Source of the DNA: Candidatus Bathyarchaeota archaeon
Lineage (GTDB): Archaea > Thermoproteota > Bathyarchaeia > 40CM-2-53-6
DNA length: 64,000 nt
Direction: 5' to 3'
NCBI GenBank assembly: GCA_005888635.1
Contig: VBAW01000018.1
Span: forward strand, 30,526-94,525
In this document: positions 25,962-35,891 of the stretch, piece after piece
Position numbering within the stretch: position 1 is the stretch's first letter
Layout of the letters: every line of letters starts with the position of its first letter
Translations under genes and position numbers: made by a program
Notes under the pieces: generated by a model
The model's database searches: none
What the model saw: only the letters and a program-made list of their open reading frames with translations
What the model was told of the DNA's origin: nothing

Positions 25962-26564
25962 TCAGAATTTCGCGGAGAGTTTCAAAAAGTTCTGAATGAT
26001 GGTGCGTCCATGGGGATGCTTCTCATCAGACCTTTCCGGATGGAACTGGAGACCGTAGATTGGGCGTGTCTGATGGCCTATGGCCTCAACCTGTGATGTT
26101 GCCGACTCAGCTAGATGGCGGAATCCTTCAGGGACGCGTCCTAGGGCTTGACGATGTGACTCGGATACTCTTATCGAATCGGGCAGTCCGTCGAATATGG
26201 GATCGTTTCCTAATAGTTTGATTTCTTTGAACTCTCGAATTGCATGGCCGAGGTCCACGACTTCTGACCCGTAGGCTGTGCCGATGAGCTGGTGTCCAAA
26301 GCAGATTCCGAGAAACGGTCGGTCTAGCTTTCGGACTAGGTCCATCTCAGGCTGGAACACCATTCTCGTGTCAGGCTTGGACAGCATGAAGTTTGAGCCT
26401 GTGAGAATTGTGATGTCAGGATTCTTCTGCAAGACCAGATCGTGCATCCCAGCGATCTTGTAATGGATCATCTCTGGCTGTTGGCCTGTGCAGAGTGCGA
26501 TGTTGTTCAACGCCTGTTTCGTTTTTTCCGGTTCCTTGTAGTTGTTGATTACCAGGATCTTCAA
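25962..26564 (-). CDS. Class I glutamine amidotransferase, GMP-synthase subunit A-like
   Basis: A 200-residue stand-alone glutaminase domain. The nucleophile Cys is in 'FLGICFGHQLIGTAYG', and the His/Glu pair is in 'YGLQFHPERS'. It is closest in pattern to the GuaA N-terminal domain (GMP synthase glutaminase), as found as a separate subunit in archaea. It has an atypical central region, so it may instead serve another amidation. No GuaA synthetase subunit lies nearby. It is followed by the aminotransferase gene on the same strand with 9 bases between. Confidence 0.78.
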   Translation of the reverse strand: MKILVINNYKEPEKTKQALNNIALCTGQQPEMIHYKIAGMHDLVLQKNPDITILTGSNFMLSKPDTRMVFQPEMDLVRKLDRPFLGICFGHQLIGTAYGSEVVDLGHAIREFKEIKLLGNDPIFDGLPDSIRVSESHRQALGRVPEGFRHLAESATSQVEAIGHQTRPIYGLQFHPERSDEKHPHGRTIIQNFLKLSAKF

Positions 26565-26573
26565 TCTATTAGG

Positions 26574-27758
26574 TCACAGGGCTGCGAGGAGCTTGTCGAT
26601 TTCCTCCTCGGTATTGTAGTAGTGGGGAGAGGCGCGTATAGCCTTGACTCTACTCGCCACAGTAATGTTCAGTGACTTTAGCTTGTTGAACGTCGCCTGA
26701 GGGTCCTCGTCTTCGAAGACTACTATTCCGCTTCGACGTTCAGACTGTAGAGGGGTCAGTATTTTCCGTCCTTTCTTCTTCAAACCATCGATGAGATGAT
26801 CTGTGACCTTGAGAATTCGATGGTATCTTTCCTGTTGGTCTTGCTTGAGCGCGTATTCAAGAGCGGCCTTCGCTCCCACGATCGAGACTACTCCCCAGCT
26901 TCCTCCCTCGAAACGAGTCGCGTCCAACGCGGGCTCTGCAATGTCGATGTTGAAGGGCTTGCCGAACAAGTCTTCCTGCTTGGACATTCTCCTGACGACA
27001 GAATCTTCCACTCCATGCCATCCGATGTAGTTAGGGTCCAGCTCACTGAGCCTATCACTGCGTGTGTATAGGTAGGCGGCGCCGTGGGGCCCTTGCATCC
27101 ACTTGTACATTCCGCAAGCTAGCGCATCGACCCCGTCTTGTTTGGCATTGATCGGGAAGACTCCTAGTCCGTGGAAGGAGTCTGCTATCACAAACGCGTT
27201 GTGCTCATGAGCGATCTTTGCGATCTCCCTGATCTTTTCTCTGCAGCCATTCGTCCAGGACACATAGTCGACCGAGACGATAGAGGTGTTGTCATCGATC
27301 GCCTTCTCCCATTCTTCTAGAGGAACGGTGCCATTCTGGTCCTTTCTCAGTAGCCGAACCTCGTTGGTGCGGCCGTGCTTCTTCTGGAGATGCCAGAGGT
27401 AGATGTTCGTGGGAAAGTTCAGTTCGCTGATAACAATGTTACCGTTAGGTTTGTACTTGACACTACTCGCCAGCGCGGTGAGAGCTGAGCTGACGTTCGG
27501 GACACTCGCGACCTCTTCTAGGCTTGCTCCGATCATCTTTCCGAAGAGTCGGCGGGATTCGATGATCATGGGTAGCCATTCTTCCCAGTTTTCGCCATAG
27601 TCGCGCCAGTCCGTTAGGTATTCGTGGATCGCGTTGAGAACATTGATTGAGGGCGGGCCCGTCCCGGCGTTATCGAAGTATGCTCGTCGAGAAGTTACGG
27701 GAATTTCCTTTCTGACAAGGTCAATATTCAAGGGGGACAGCGCCTGGTGACGTTCCAA
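26574..27758 (-). CDS. Class V aminotransferase (cysteine desulfurase-like)
   Basis: PLP enzyme, 394 residues from the TTG at 27756-27758. 'RRAYFDNAGTGPPSINVLNA' is the class V N-terminus, 'HNAFVIADSFHGLGVFPI' carries the PLP Asp and His, and the Schiff-base Lys is in 'ALACGMYKWMQGPHG'. It lacks the Cys-containing active loop usual for SufS/IscS, so isopenicillin-epimerase-like or other beta-lyase activity is possible. A reading from 27887 would overlap the upstream zinc gene by about 100 bases, so I prefer the TTG start just after that gene's stop. Confidence 0.82.
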   Translation of the reverse strand: MERHQALSPLNIDLVRKEIPVTSRRAYFDNAGTGPPSINVLNAIHEYLTDWRDYGENWEEWLPMIIESRRLFGKMIGASLEEVASVPNVSSALTALASSVKYKPNGNIVISELNFPTNIYLWHLQKKHGRTNEVRLLRKDQNGTVPLEEWEKAIDDNTSIVSVDYVSWTNGCREKIREIAKIAHEHNAFVIADSFHGLGVFPINAKQDGVDALACGMYKWMQGPHGAAYLYTRSDRLSELDPNYIGWHGVEDSVVRRMSKQEDLFGKPFNIDIAEPALDATRFEGGSWGVVSIVGAKAALEYALKQDQQERYHRILKVTDHLIDGLKKKGRKILTPLQSERRSGIVVFEDEDPQATFNKLKSLNITVASRVKAIRASPHYYNTEEEIDKLLAAL

Positions 27759-27786
27759 GTTTTCCGTTCGAAGTATAAAGGGAGTG

Positions 27787-28065
27787 CTAGTTGGAGTGGA
27801 AAGCTTCAACGCCAGCTTCTGAGATGCAGTTCTTGCACCAGAACTGGTTTTTCTCGGGACTGTATTCTGCATAGGAGTCGGTGACAACGTTTCCGCAACG
27901 GCTGCATCGTAGAATCATGACACGCCGCATCTTGTGATGCGGAAGATCTTTCTTGTGGATAGAGATGTCAGCATCTCCAAGTTCAACGATGACGTTGCAC
28001 GTCTCGCAGTAGTAGACCGTGTTTAGTACTGCTTTGTCTCTCGCCTCTACCCAGTCTTCAGCCAT
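27787..28065 (-). CDS. Small protein with three CxxC zinc motifs
   Basis: Unknown function, 92 residues. Cysteine pairs C20/C23, C54/C57 and C77/C80 look like one complete zinc ribbon plus a further half site. Several His residues ('LPHHKMRR') lie between. It could be a small nucleic-acid or protein-binding adaptor. It is upstream of and probably co-transcribed with the class V aminotransferase, which raises the possibility of a sulfur-related role (inference). Confidence 0.65.
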   Translation of the reverse strand: MAEDWVEARDKAVLNTVYYCETCNVIVELGDADISIHKKDLPHHKMRRVMILRCSRCGNVVTDSYAEYSPEKNQFWCKNCISEAGVEAFHSN

Positions 28066-28163
28066 GAACTAATATGTGCACTCTCCTTGAAAAATCTGCA
28101 AGACTAGCCGGTCATGGTCCGTGGAGGCACAGTCTTCCACGGCAGGCTAGAGGTGTTAGGTCA

Positions 28164-28181
28164 AGGCCGATAACCTTATCC
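28164..28181 (+). promoter_or_regulatory. TATA-like element before first solute-binding protein gene
   Basis: GGCCGATAACCTTATCC, about 35-50 bases before the ATG at 28216. It is less perfect than the copy before the second paralogue (CCGATAAACTTAAC). Confidence 0.35.
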
Positions 28182-28215
28182 TTCAAGTCGAGAGATTAGT
28201 GATAATTCGAGTAGT

Positions 28216-31200
28216 ATGCTCGCCGTCAGGCTTCTACTCACGTTCGCCATCGTCTTCTCACTCGTAAGTCTTCCCAGCGTCCTGTCCAGCAACGTCTTTC
28301 TTCCGAAGATCCCGGTTGTGAGGGCGCAACAGGAGACGAGTGCTGGGTTATGGTATCCTGCGGGCGCTCAGGAGCAGACCCTGTCTATCAGCCAAGGTGA
28401 CGGTGCTGTCAGTACCCAAGTTAGCTGGTTGCTGACAAACCAGGTCGACAGCGAAGACTGGCCACTAACCGCAACCCAACAGGGAGCAAGCACGGTAAAC
28501 TGCTCAGGTAACGCGAATGTTCTCTGCAGCCTCCCGGTGCCTGACCATGGATACTTCGAGATCGAGTTCAACCTTGCAAACGTTCTCTGGAGCATACCGA
28601 TGCAGTACGGTAACAGTGCGGCAGGTATTGAGCTACGTCAAGGAATAGCCCATCTTTTCAACAAAGCGAGCTTCGCGGCGAACAACCCTGCATGCCTTAG
28701 CACAGTATGCAATCCCAACGATTCTCCTATCCCAGTCTGTACTATCACTGCTGGTTGCGGTAACGGTGGACTACCGGCGGCCAACCCGTGCGGCTGGGAC
28801 ACCAAGTACGCAGAGTCAAGCACGACTAACTGCGTTGTTGGTGCTCCTGGTGGTTCTGCCTACAACTGTAGCTTCAGCGCAGCTTGTCCCACCGGCGTCC
28901 CGACTGGGACGACAACTTTCGCTTGGCAGGCTCAGATAGGCAGTCCAGACTTTTGCGCCGCTGCACAGCACTTCATCACCGCTTTCGCTGACGCTAACAT
29001 TACAGGTGTCACGACCAACGCGAACTGTGAACTCGCCGCTCCTCCGGGTGGCTGGCCTTCACCCGTCACCGCTATCAACACATCAGGAAACTGTGTATCC
29101 GCTGGACTCGCCACTGCGAACACTTGCGCTTTCGTCCGCACCACTGAACCCCGGAAGAGTCTGGGTGAAGGCCTTGCCCAGAATATTTGCGCGCTCTTCT
29201 CGCCCGCTTGGGGCGCGTGGACCACCCTTGCCGGCCAACCATTCTCGTGCGACAATTCAAACACGGGAACTGGCAACGCTGCGTGTGGCGGTGGCTCATG
29301 CCCATTCCTCCAGGAGGTGGAGGGATCGATCGGCCAATTCTGCGGATTCAACCCACCTCCCCAAGGTGTCCCTAACAAGTGTTGGGGATTCGGAACATTC
29401 GGCTTTGGACAAGTCTTCCCATTCGACAGCACATTATATTTCGAATATAACAGCAACTTCGCTTCTTACATTTTAGGCTCGCCGTGCATCAGCACCACGG
29501 TGTCCTCCTACTCAGCGGCCAACTACATGTCTGTCTGCAGTCCCATCTACGATAGTTTGAGTTCGGCGATGGAGTTTGCAACATGCCTCGCCTCGCCGAG
29601 TACAACCGCCCCAGATCCTACTTTGGGCAACGCCTCACCCACGTTCGCCAACTGTTCGGGTGCAGCGGTCTCGGGGGGCACGGGTGCGACGACATGCATC
29701 GGGGCTAGTCCAAGCTGCGGCTCCATCAGCGCGGGTTATCAGGCAGAGGATTACTTCGGTAGCCGCGCTTTCACGATACCTGTCTGGACTGGCGTTGACA
29801 TTGAAGCTCGCTCCAGTAACTGGCCGCTAGGCAACGCGACATCACCGGGCTTTATCACAGCATTCGGCGGCGGCTACTCGCCGCAAGCAAACATCTGGGA
29901 ATGGCTCGACGCTTATAGTCCCAATCCAGCGGTTGCAGGTACGTTACGTCAGAGCTTCCTGACGACAGTCGGTAACCTCAACCCGTTCGACTTCAACACC
30001 ATCTGGGAATCCTATCTTCTAAGCACGATTTACGACGGGCTCTTCGTTCAAAACCCGATGTGCGTCGCTCCACATAACTTTGTTGGAGCTGCTATCGATC
30101 AGTGCGCTTCGAATTTCCAGTACATTGACTGGATGACGACCAGCCACAGCTTCCTATGCTACCCCGGAGGACCTGGTTGCTCCTCAACAAACATTGGCTA
30201 CGGGAATTCTACCTATTTTGCGAACACTGCTGCAGTCGTTCGTCTAACCATGAATCGAAGCAATCATTGGCAGGACGGCGGTCCCGTCACTGCTTGGGAC
30301 GTAAAGTACAGCTACACCAATCTCAACGCCACTGGCGCCTTCCAGGCTACATCGCTCTCTAATGTTGCTCACATTAACGTCTTGGACGAGTTCACTGTGG
30401 ACCTTAACCTCAAGGCTAAGGGTCCGTTCACTGAGCTCTTCCTTGGCGGTATCACCATAATTCCAGGCCACATCTGGTCTGCTTGTGGTGCGAGCACTTG
30501 GAACAGCGGCGTAACTGGCAAGGACATTTCTGGAACTAACATCGTCACTGCTCCTGAGGACACTTGCATCGGAGCATTCGGCGCGCCCAACATTGTCACT
30601 GTCGGTGGTACGCGTGCTGACAGTCCAACCTTCGACCCTGTCACGAACAACTTCCTCATCGGATCTAGCGCATTCACATGCCAGAGCATCGGCGGCACGG
30701 GTCACCCGACAGTCGGCACGATCGGAGGAGGCTGCAGTGTGGACAATACTCAGTCTCCGGCCTTCGGGCTCAACGACTTCACACTGACTAGGACAGGTTG
30801 TACCCTGACATCGACCGGGACTACGTGTGGTGTTGCAGGCTCAAATACCGACTACTTCCGGAGTAGCGGAGCACTAGCATCATACGTCTGGTCTGGCGAT
30901 ATTGGTTCTGGCAGCACTGACTTTTCGAAAGTGTTGACCGTTAACAGTTGTCACTCTACAAGCCCCTCAGCTAACTGTCCGCACTGGGCACAGGGCATCG
31001 GTAACCCGGGCGGCACAGGCACCAACCCTGTTGGTCTCAGCCAACGTTTGAAGGTCAACTCGTACAAGGGAGTAAGCTGGATTGGCTTCTCAACAGAGAA
31101 GACAACCGGCACACAACTGATCCTAGCTTGCAAAGCAGGGTACACGATTCCAGGAACAACAATCACACCATGCACGGCAACCAATGCAGGATGGACGGGC

Positions 31201-31377
31201 ACCGTCCTACCGGGCATCGGAGGATACGCTTCAACACTCTACGAGGTGGGCAGCACAGTCCTGAGCACAAGCACATCGACACTAGCGCCGGCTAGCCCTG
31301 CAGGTGGACCTTACGCGAACTGCGCAGCGCCGATAGGATCAGGCTCAGCCTATCCCAACGGCGGATACGACTGCTAG
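28216..31377 (+). CDS. Giant Cys-rich family-5 solute-binding protein, permuted domain order (copy 1)
   Basis: Extracellular peptide/oligosaccharide-type ABC solute-binding protein, 1053 residues, about twice the usual length. A signal peptide covers residues 1-25 or so. Motifs normally found late in the family come first: 'ELRQGIAHLFNKASF' (~140) and 'IYDSLSSAMEF' (~440) before 'AEDYFGSRAFTIPVWTG' (~520). Motifs normally at the N-terminus come last: 'LNPFDFNTIWESYLLSTIYD' (~590), 'WQDGGPVTAWDVKYSY' (~685), 'IIPGHIW' (~750) and 'NNFLIGSSAF' (~812). This looks like circular permutation. Many cysteines suggest disulfides, consistent with secretion. The ligand is unknown. It has a near-identical paralogue at 32739. 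Confidence 0.85.
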   Translation: MLAVRLLLTFAIVFSLVSLPSVLSSNVFLPKIPVVRAQQETSAGLWYPAGAQEQTLSISQGDGAVSTQVSWLLTNQVDSEDWPLTATQQGASTVNCSGNANVLCSLPVPDHGYFEIEFNLANVLWSIPMQYGNSAAGIELRQGIAHLFNKASFAANNPACLSTVCNPNDSPIPVCTITAGCGNGGLPAANPCGWDTKYAESSTTNCVVGAPGGSAYNCSFSAACPTGVPTGTTTFAWQAQIGSPDFCAAAQHFITAFADANITGVTTNANCELAAPPGGWPSPVTAINTSGNCVSAGLATANTCAFVRTTEPRKSLGEGLAQNICALFSPAWGAWTTLAGQPFSCDNSNTGTGNAACGGGSCPFLQEVEGSIGQFCGFNPPPQGVPNKCWGFGTFGFGQVFPFDSTLYFEYNSNFASYILGSPCISTTVSSYSAANYMSVCSPIYDSLSSAMEFATCLASPSTTAPDPTLGNASPTFANCSGAAVSGGTGATTCIGASPSCGSISAGYQAEDYFGSRAFTIPVWTGVDIEARSSNWPLGNATSPGFITAFGGGYSPQANIWEWLDAYSPNPAVAGTLRQSFLTTVGNLNPFDFNTIWESYLLSTIYDGLFVQNPMCVAPHNFVGAAIDQCASNFQYIDWMTTSHSFLCYPGGPGCSSTNIGYGNSTYFANTAAVVRLTMNRSNHWQDGGPVTAWDVKYSYTNLNATGAFQATSLSNVAHINVLDEFTVDLNLKAKGPFTELFLGGITIIPGHIWSACGASTWNSGVTGKDISGTNIVTAPEDTCIGAFGAPNIVTVGGTRADSPTFDPVTNNFLIGSSAFTCQSIGGTGHPTVGTIGGGCSVDNTQSPAFGLNDFTLTRTGCTLTSTGTTCGVAGSNTDYFRSSGALASYVWSGDIGSGSTDFSKVLTVNSCHSTSPSANCPHWAQGIGNPGGTGTNPVGLSQRLKVNSYKGVSWIGFSTEKTTGTQLILACKAGYTIPGTTITPCTATNAGWTGTVLPGIGGYASTLYEVGSTVLSTSTSTLAPASPAGGPYANCAAPIGSGSAYPNGGYDC

Positions 31378-31552
31378 GGGACTACCGAAGAAAGGCAGGA
31401 AATCCTCTGTTTCTTGGGATTCTACGTAATAGGATTGACCACGTTCTTGGGAGAGTGAACGGGGGCAAGCACCAAATAAACGATGAACTTCGATCTTCTC
31501 GGTGTGAAAAACGACCCTTCGCTCTTTCCTGCTGAAAAGACTCGCATACACT

Positions 31553-32515
31553 GTGTTTCTGATTTTCGCAATCATGATCGTAAACTGGATTATTTTCGAG
31601 GGGATTCCAGGACAGAACGGTGCACAGGCGTTTCTTACAGGCAGTCCCCGGATAGCTCAAAACCCGCAGGCAGTCGCGAATCTCTGCGCGCTGTGGCAAT
31701 GTCACGCCTCACGCACTGACCAGTTTGTCTCCTACATTCACAATATGCTCACGTTCCAGTTTGGAAACTCTTACCAAAACGGCCAGCCCATCTCTACACA
31801 GGTCATAGCACAAGGAAGACTTCAGAATACTCTGTTGCTGCTCGGAGTGTCTACCATCCTCGGTATCATCATCGGCGCAGTCCTTGGAATTGTCTCAGCC
31901 AGCAGACGAAGCTCCATTCTAGACAAGCTTAACGTATCCGCTTCGATCACGACCTCTGCCCTTCCGACGTTCTGGATTGGTCTGTTATTCATTCTCGTCT
32001 TCGCCTTGGGTCTGGGCTGGTTTCCCTCAGGCGGCCTTCAGCCAGCGTCTTGGACTATCCCAGGCAATCTTCCGAGCATTCTCACCCAGATCCTCGTCCG
32101 TATACAGTTCTTCTTCCTACCCTCGGTCACGTTGACGCTGATCTCCTACGGCGGCTTTGTGCTCTTGACGAGAGCCACGATGATGGAGGCACTAACCGAA
32201 GACTACATTCTAACAGCGAGAGCCAAGGGGCTGTCTCAAAGAGTGATACTCTTCCGGCATGCTTTCAAGAACGCTTCACTCCCAGTGATAACTGCTAGCG
32301 CGCTCGCATTCGGCGGCATTCTTTCAGGTGCGATCATAACTGAGACTGTCTTCGCCTGGCCCGGACTCGGCTTCTGGCTCTTTCAAGCGGTAGAGGTGAA
32401 GGACTATCCTGTCATGCAGGCGATGTTCTATCTGATATCGCTCACTGTTGTCGCTGCTAACTTCATCTCAGATATTGTCTACGGGATCGTTGATCCTCGG
32501 ATCCGGTATGAGTAG
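31553..32515 (+). CDS. ABC transporter permease, DppB/OppB type
   Basis: Inner-membrane channel subunit of a peptide/nickel-type ABC importer, 320 residues from GTG 31553. The EAA loop is 'LTEDYILTARAKGLSQRVIL', followed by 'FKNASLPVITASAL', 'ETVFAWPGLGFWLF' and 'VYGIVDPRIRY', all standard for DppB. The family N-terminus 'FLLKRLAYTVFLIFAIMIV' is encoded only if the frame is read from further up, to a TGA at 31505-31507. That stretch has no ATG, GTG or TTG but does have CTG codons at 31529 and 31532, so the real start may be CTG. No DppC or ATPase gene is in this window. Confidence 0.88.
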   Translation: MFLIFAIMIVNWIIFEGIPGQNGAQAFLTGSPRIAQNPQAVANLCALWQCHASRTDQFVSYIHNMLTFQFGNSYQNGQPISTQVIAQGRLQNTLLLLGVSTILGIIIGAVLGIVSASRRSSILDKLNVSASITTSALPTFWIGLLFILVFALGLGWFPSGGLQPASWTIPGNLPSILTQILVRIQFFFLPSVTLTLISYGGFVLLTRATMMEALTEDYILTARAKGLSQRVILFRHAFKNASLPVITASALAFGGILSGAIITETVFAWPGLGFWLFQAVEVKDYPVMQAMFYLISLTVVAANFISDIVYGIVDPRIRYE

Positions 32516-32610
32516 GATAATCAGTCAGCAACCGGGACGAGAGGCCGACCGATGACGGGGGCAACTCGCTCTTGGGAATTAGCTAAATAAATTTCGAAGT
32601 CACTGACCAT

Positions 32611-32645
32611 CCCCAATACTCAATCTAGTGTCTTGGGGCTTTTCG
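32611..32645 (+). terminator. Hairpin plus T-run after the permease gene
   Basis: CCCCAA (32611-32616) pairs with TTGGGG (32633-32638), followed by CTTTTC. It lies between the permease stop and the promoter of the second solute-binding protein, so it could end the first transcript. Confidence 0.4.
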
Positions 32646-32694
32646 ACCCATCAGATAGTGATCGCGATGGATAGCTTCGTCGAGAGGACTCCAA

Positions 32695-32708
32695 CCGATA
32701 AACTTAAC
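32695..32708 (+). promoter_or_regulatory. TATA-box promoter of second solute-binding protein gene
   Basis: CCGATAAACTTAAC, a good archaeal BRE/TATA candidate, 31 bases before the ATG at 32739. Confidence 0.55.
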
Positions 32709-32738
32709 ATGCGAATGTGAGAGGCTAAGGCGGGTAGT

Positions 32739-35700
32739 ATGCCTACTGTCAGGCTTCTACTCACCTTTGCCATCGTTTTCTCACTGGTCAGTCTTCCCAG
32801 TGTCCTGTCGAACAACTTGTATTTTCCAAGTATTTCTCTGGTGAGAGCTCAACAAGAGACGACATCTGGAGCATGGTATCCTGCAGGTGCCCAAGAGCAG
32901 ACCCTGTCTATCAGCCAGGGTGACGGTGCTAGCATTACCCAAGTCAACTGGCTGTTGACAAACCAGGTCGACAGCGAAGACTGGCCACTAACCGCAACCC
33001 AGCAAGGAGCAAGCACAGTAAACTGTGGAGGTAGCACCACGATAATCTGCAGTGCGCCCGTTCCTGACCATGGATACTTTGAGATCGAGTTCAACCTCGC
33101 TAACGTGCTTTGGGGTGTCCCCATGCAGTACGGTAACAGCGCGGCAGGGGTCGAGCTTCGCCAGGGGATAGCTCATCTTATCAACAAACAAAGCTTCACA
33201 GCGAACAATGCCGCGTGCTTGGGCATAGCATGCGTCCCTAATGATCAACCGATACCTGTCTGCACAATATCAGTCGGCTGTACAAACGGTGGGCTCTACG
33301 CAGCCAACCCGTGTGGATGGGATACGAAGTACACCGAGTCCAGCTCGACGAACTGCGTCGTGGGCGCTCCGGGTGGTACCTCCTACAACTGTAACTTCAG
33401 TACCACATGTCCCACCGGAACTGTCACTGGCACTACCACCTTCCCGTGGCAAGCTCAGATCGGCAGCCCTGACTTTTGTGCCGCCGCGCAGCACTTTATC
33501 ACAGCATTCGCAGATGCTAGCATTAGCGGCGTGACGACAAACGCGAACTGCGAACTCGTCGCGCCCTCTGGAGGCTGGCCATCCGTCGTTACAGCCATCA
33601 ACACGCTAGGCTGTGCTGGTGGAGCTCCTATTGCCACGGCGAACACTTGCGCTTTCGTCCGAACGACCGAACCCCGTAAGAGCTTGGGTGAAGGCATCAT
33701 TCAGGATATTTGCGCACTCTTCTCGCCTGCATGGGGCGCATGGACCACACTTGCAGGTAAGCCCATCGGCTGTGACAATTCGAATACCGGCTCAGGCAAT
33801 GCTGCTTGTGGCGGTGGGTCATGTCCGTTCCTGCAATTATCGGAAGGAGTAAGCAGCCAGTTTTGCGGATTCAACACAAGCACTAACGGTGTCCCGATCA
33901 ATTGCTGGGGACTGGGAACATTCGGCTTTGGACAAGTCTTCCCATTTGATAGCACATCATACTTCGAATACAACAGTCTCTTCGCCACTAAGACTACAGT
34001 TACCTGCACCAACGCGGACTGTTCCACTAATGTTCCGGGTTCGCCATGCGCCAGTACCACTTTCACCGGCGGCGCGTTCGACTACATGTATGTCTGCAGC
34101 CCCACTTATGACAGTCTGAGTTCAGCGATGGAGTTTTCGCCATGTCTCGGCGCAAACGGGGATCCAACACCCAACTTTGCCACGCCGACTTTCGTAAACT
34201 GTTCAGGCGGAACAGTGGGTTCTGGTACAGGGTCTACATCATGCATCGGCGCATCTCCAGCCTGTTCATCGATCAGTGCTGGTTACCAGGCTGAGGACTA
34301 CTATGGCAGCCATGTCTTCACGATCCCAGTCTGGGACGGCAACGACGTTCAGGGTCGTCTCAGCAACTGGCCTCTGGGCACCTCAACGACACCAGGCTGG
34401 ATCACAGCCTTCGGTGGCGGCTATTCGCCCTCAGCGAACTTCTTCGAATGGCTCAATGCATACAGTGGCAGCCCAGCTATGGCTGGAACATTCCGCCAGA
34501 GCTTCTTGGCAACGGTTGACAGTCTCAACCCATTCCAGTTCACCACCCTCTGGGACGCGTACTTGCTCAGCAACATCTATGACAGTCTCTTCGTGCAGAA
34601 CCCTCTCTGTAGCCAGACTCCTCCCGCGGGCTCGGGTGTGACCCAGTGTTCTTCGATATTGCAGAACATCGACTGGATGACTACTAGTCACAGCTTCCTA
34701 TGCTACCCAGGCGGTCCCCCGTGCACTTCTACAACACTGGGCTATGGTAACTCGACATACTTCGCAAACACATCCGCTGATCTCCGACTCACACTCAACC
34801 GTAGTAACCACTGGCATGATGGTGGACCTGTCACAGCATGGGACGTGAAGTACACCTTCATCAACCTCAACGCTACAGGAGCATACCAAGCAACAGCTCT
34901 AGCCAACGTCTCCCACATCAACGTGCTTGACGAATATACTCTGGACCTCAATCTCAAGGCTAGGGGTCCATTCACTGAGCTCCTCGTCGGAGGCGTCACC
35001 ATAATTCCAGGCCATGTCTGGTCTGCCTGCGGAGCAAGCACATGGAACACTGGCGTGACAGACAAGAACATTGCGGGCACAAACATAGTGAACGCTTCGG
35101 AGGACAATTGCGTAGGACACTTCGGTGCATCAAACATTGCTTCAGTCGGTGGTGTGCGTGCTGACAGTCCAATCTTCGATCCCATGACGAACAACTTCCT
35201 GATTGGATCTGGCCCATACACTTGCCAGAGTATCGGCGGCACAGGTCATCCTGCTGTCGGTACTCTTGGTGGAGGCTGTAGCATCGATAATACACAGGCT
35301 CCAGCCTTTGGTCTGGGTGACTTTACCCTGACTAGGGCTGGCTGTACTCTCTCCTCGACTGGAACTGCTTGTGGTGTTGCTGGTGCGAGCAGCGATTACT
35401 TCCGTAGCAGCGGAGCTCTCGCATCGTACATCTGGTCTGGGGATATTGGTTCTGGTAGTGCTGACTTTTCGAAGGTGTTGACAGTGAACAGCTGTCACTC
35501 CTCGACTCCATCAGCCAACTGTCCACACTGGGCACAGGGCATCGGTAACCCGAGTCTTACGAGCACTAACAATCCTGTCGGTCTAAGCCAGCGTTTGAAG
35601 GTCAACTCGCTCAAGGGAATAAGCTGGATAAGCTTCTCTACAGAGAAGACCGCCGGCACACAGCTGATCCTTTCCTGCGTAGCGGGATACACTCTTCCTG

Positions 35701-35891
35701 GGACGACAATCACCCCGTGTACTGTAACGAACGCGGGATGGACGACTAATGTCCTGCCCGGCATAGGAGGATACGCTAGTACACTCTACGAGGTCGGCAG
35801 CAACGTCCTAAGCACTAGCACCTCGACGCTGTCACCTGCCAGCGCCATCGGATGCACATCAGACTATCCAAACGGCGGGTACGACTGCTAG
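32739..35891 (+). CDS. Giant Cys-rich family-5 solute-binding protein, permuted domain order (copy 2)
   Basis: 1050 residues, paralogue of the protein at 28216 along its whole length, including signal peptide, cysteine positions and the permuted order. It has 'ELRQGIAHLINKQSF' (~140), 'TYDSLSSAMEF' (~455), 'AEDYYGSHVFTIPVWDG' (~520), 'LNPFQFTTLWDAYLLSNIYD' (~595) and 'WHDGGPVTAWDVKYTF' (~690). Differences cluster in loops with insertions of a few residues, such as 'TKTTVTCTNADC' near 425. It has its own TATA box, so the two copies may be expressed under different conditions or bind different ligands. Confidence 0.85.
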   Translation: MPTVRLLLTFAIVFSLVSLPSVLSNNLYFPSISLVRAQQETTSGAWYPAGAQEQTLSISQGDGASITQVNWLLTNQVDSEDWPLTATQQGASTVNCGGSTTIICSAPVPDHGYFEIEFNLANVLWGVPMQYGNSAAGVELRQGIAHLINKQSFTANNAACLGIACVPNDQPIPVCTISVGCTNGGLYAANPCGWDTKYTESSSTNCVVGAPGGTSYNCNFSTTCPTGTVTGTTTFPWQAQIGSPDFCAAAQHFITAFADASISGVTTNANCELVAPSGGWPSVVTAINTLGCAGGAPIATANTCAFVRTTEPRKSLGEGIIQDICALFSPAWGAWTTLAGKPIGCDNSNTGSGNAACGGGSCPFLQLSEGVSSQFCGFNTSTNGVPINCWGLGTFGFGQVFPFDSTSYFEYNSLFATKTTVTCTNADCSTNVPGSPCASTTFTGGAFDYMYVCSPTYDSLSSAMEFSPCLGANGDPTPNFATPTFVNCSGGTVGSGTGSTSCIGASPACSSISAGYQAEDYYGSHVFTIPVWDGNDVQGRLSNWPLGTSTTPGWITAFGGGYSPSANFFEWLNAYSGSPAMAGTFRQSFLATVDSLNPFQFTTLWDAYLLSNIYDSLFVQNPLCSQTPPAGSGVTQCSSILQNIDWMTTSHSFLCYPGGPPCTSTTLGYGNSTYFANTSADLRLTLNRSNHWHDGGPVTAWDVKYTFINLNATGAYQATALANVSHINVLDEYTLDLNLKARGPFTELLVGGVTIIPGHVWSACGASTWNTGVTDKNIAGTNIVNASEDNCVGHFGASNIASVGGVRADSPIFDPMTNNFLIGSGPYTCQSIGGTGHPAVGTLGGGCSIDNTQAPAFGLGDFTLTRAGCTLSSTGTACGVAGASSDYFRSSGALASYIWSGDIGSGSADFSKVLTVNSCHSSTPSANCPHWAQGIGNPSLTSTNNPVGLSQRLKVNSLKGISWISFSTEKTAGTQLILSCVAGYTLPGTTITPCTVTNAGWTTNVLPGIGGYASTLYEVGSNVLSTSTSTLSPASAIGCTSDYPNGGYDC

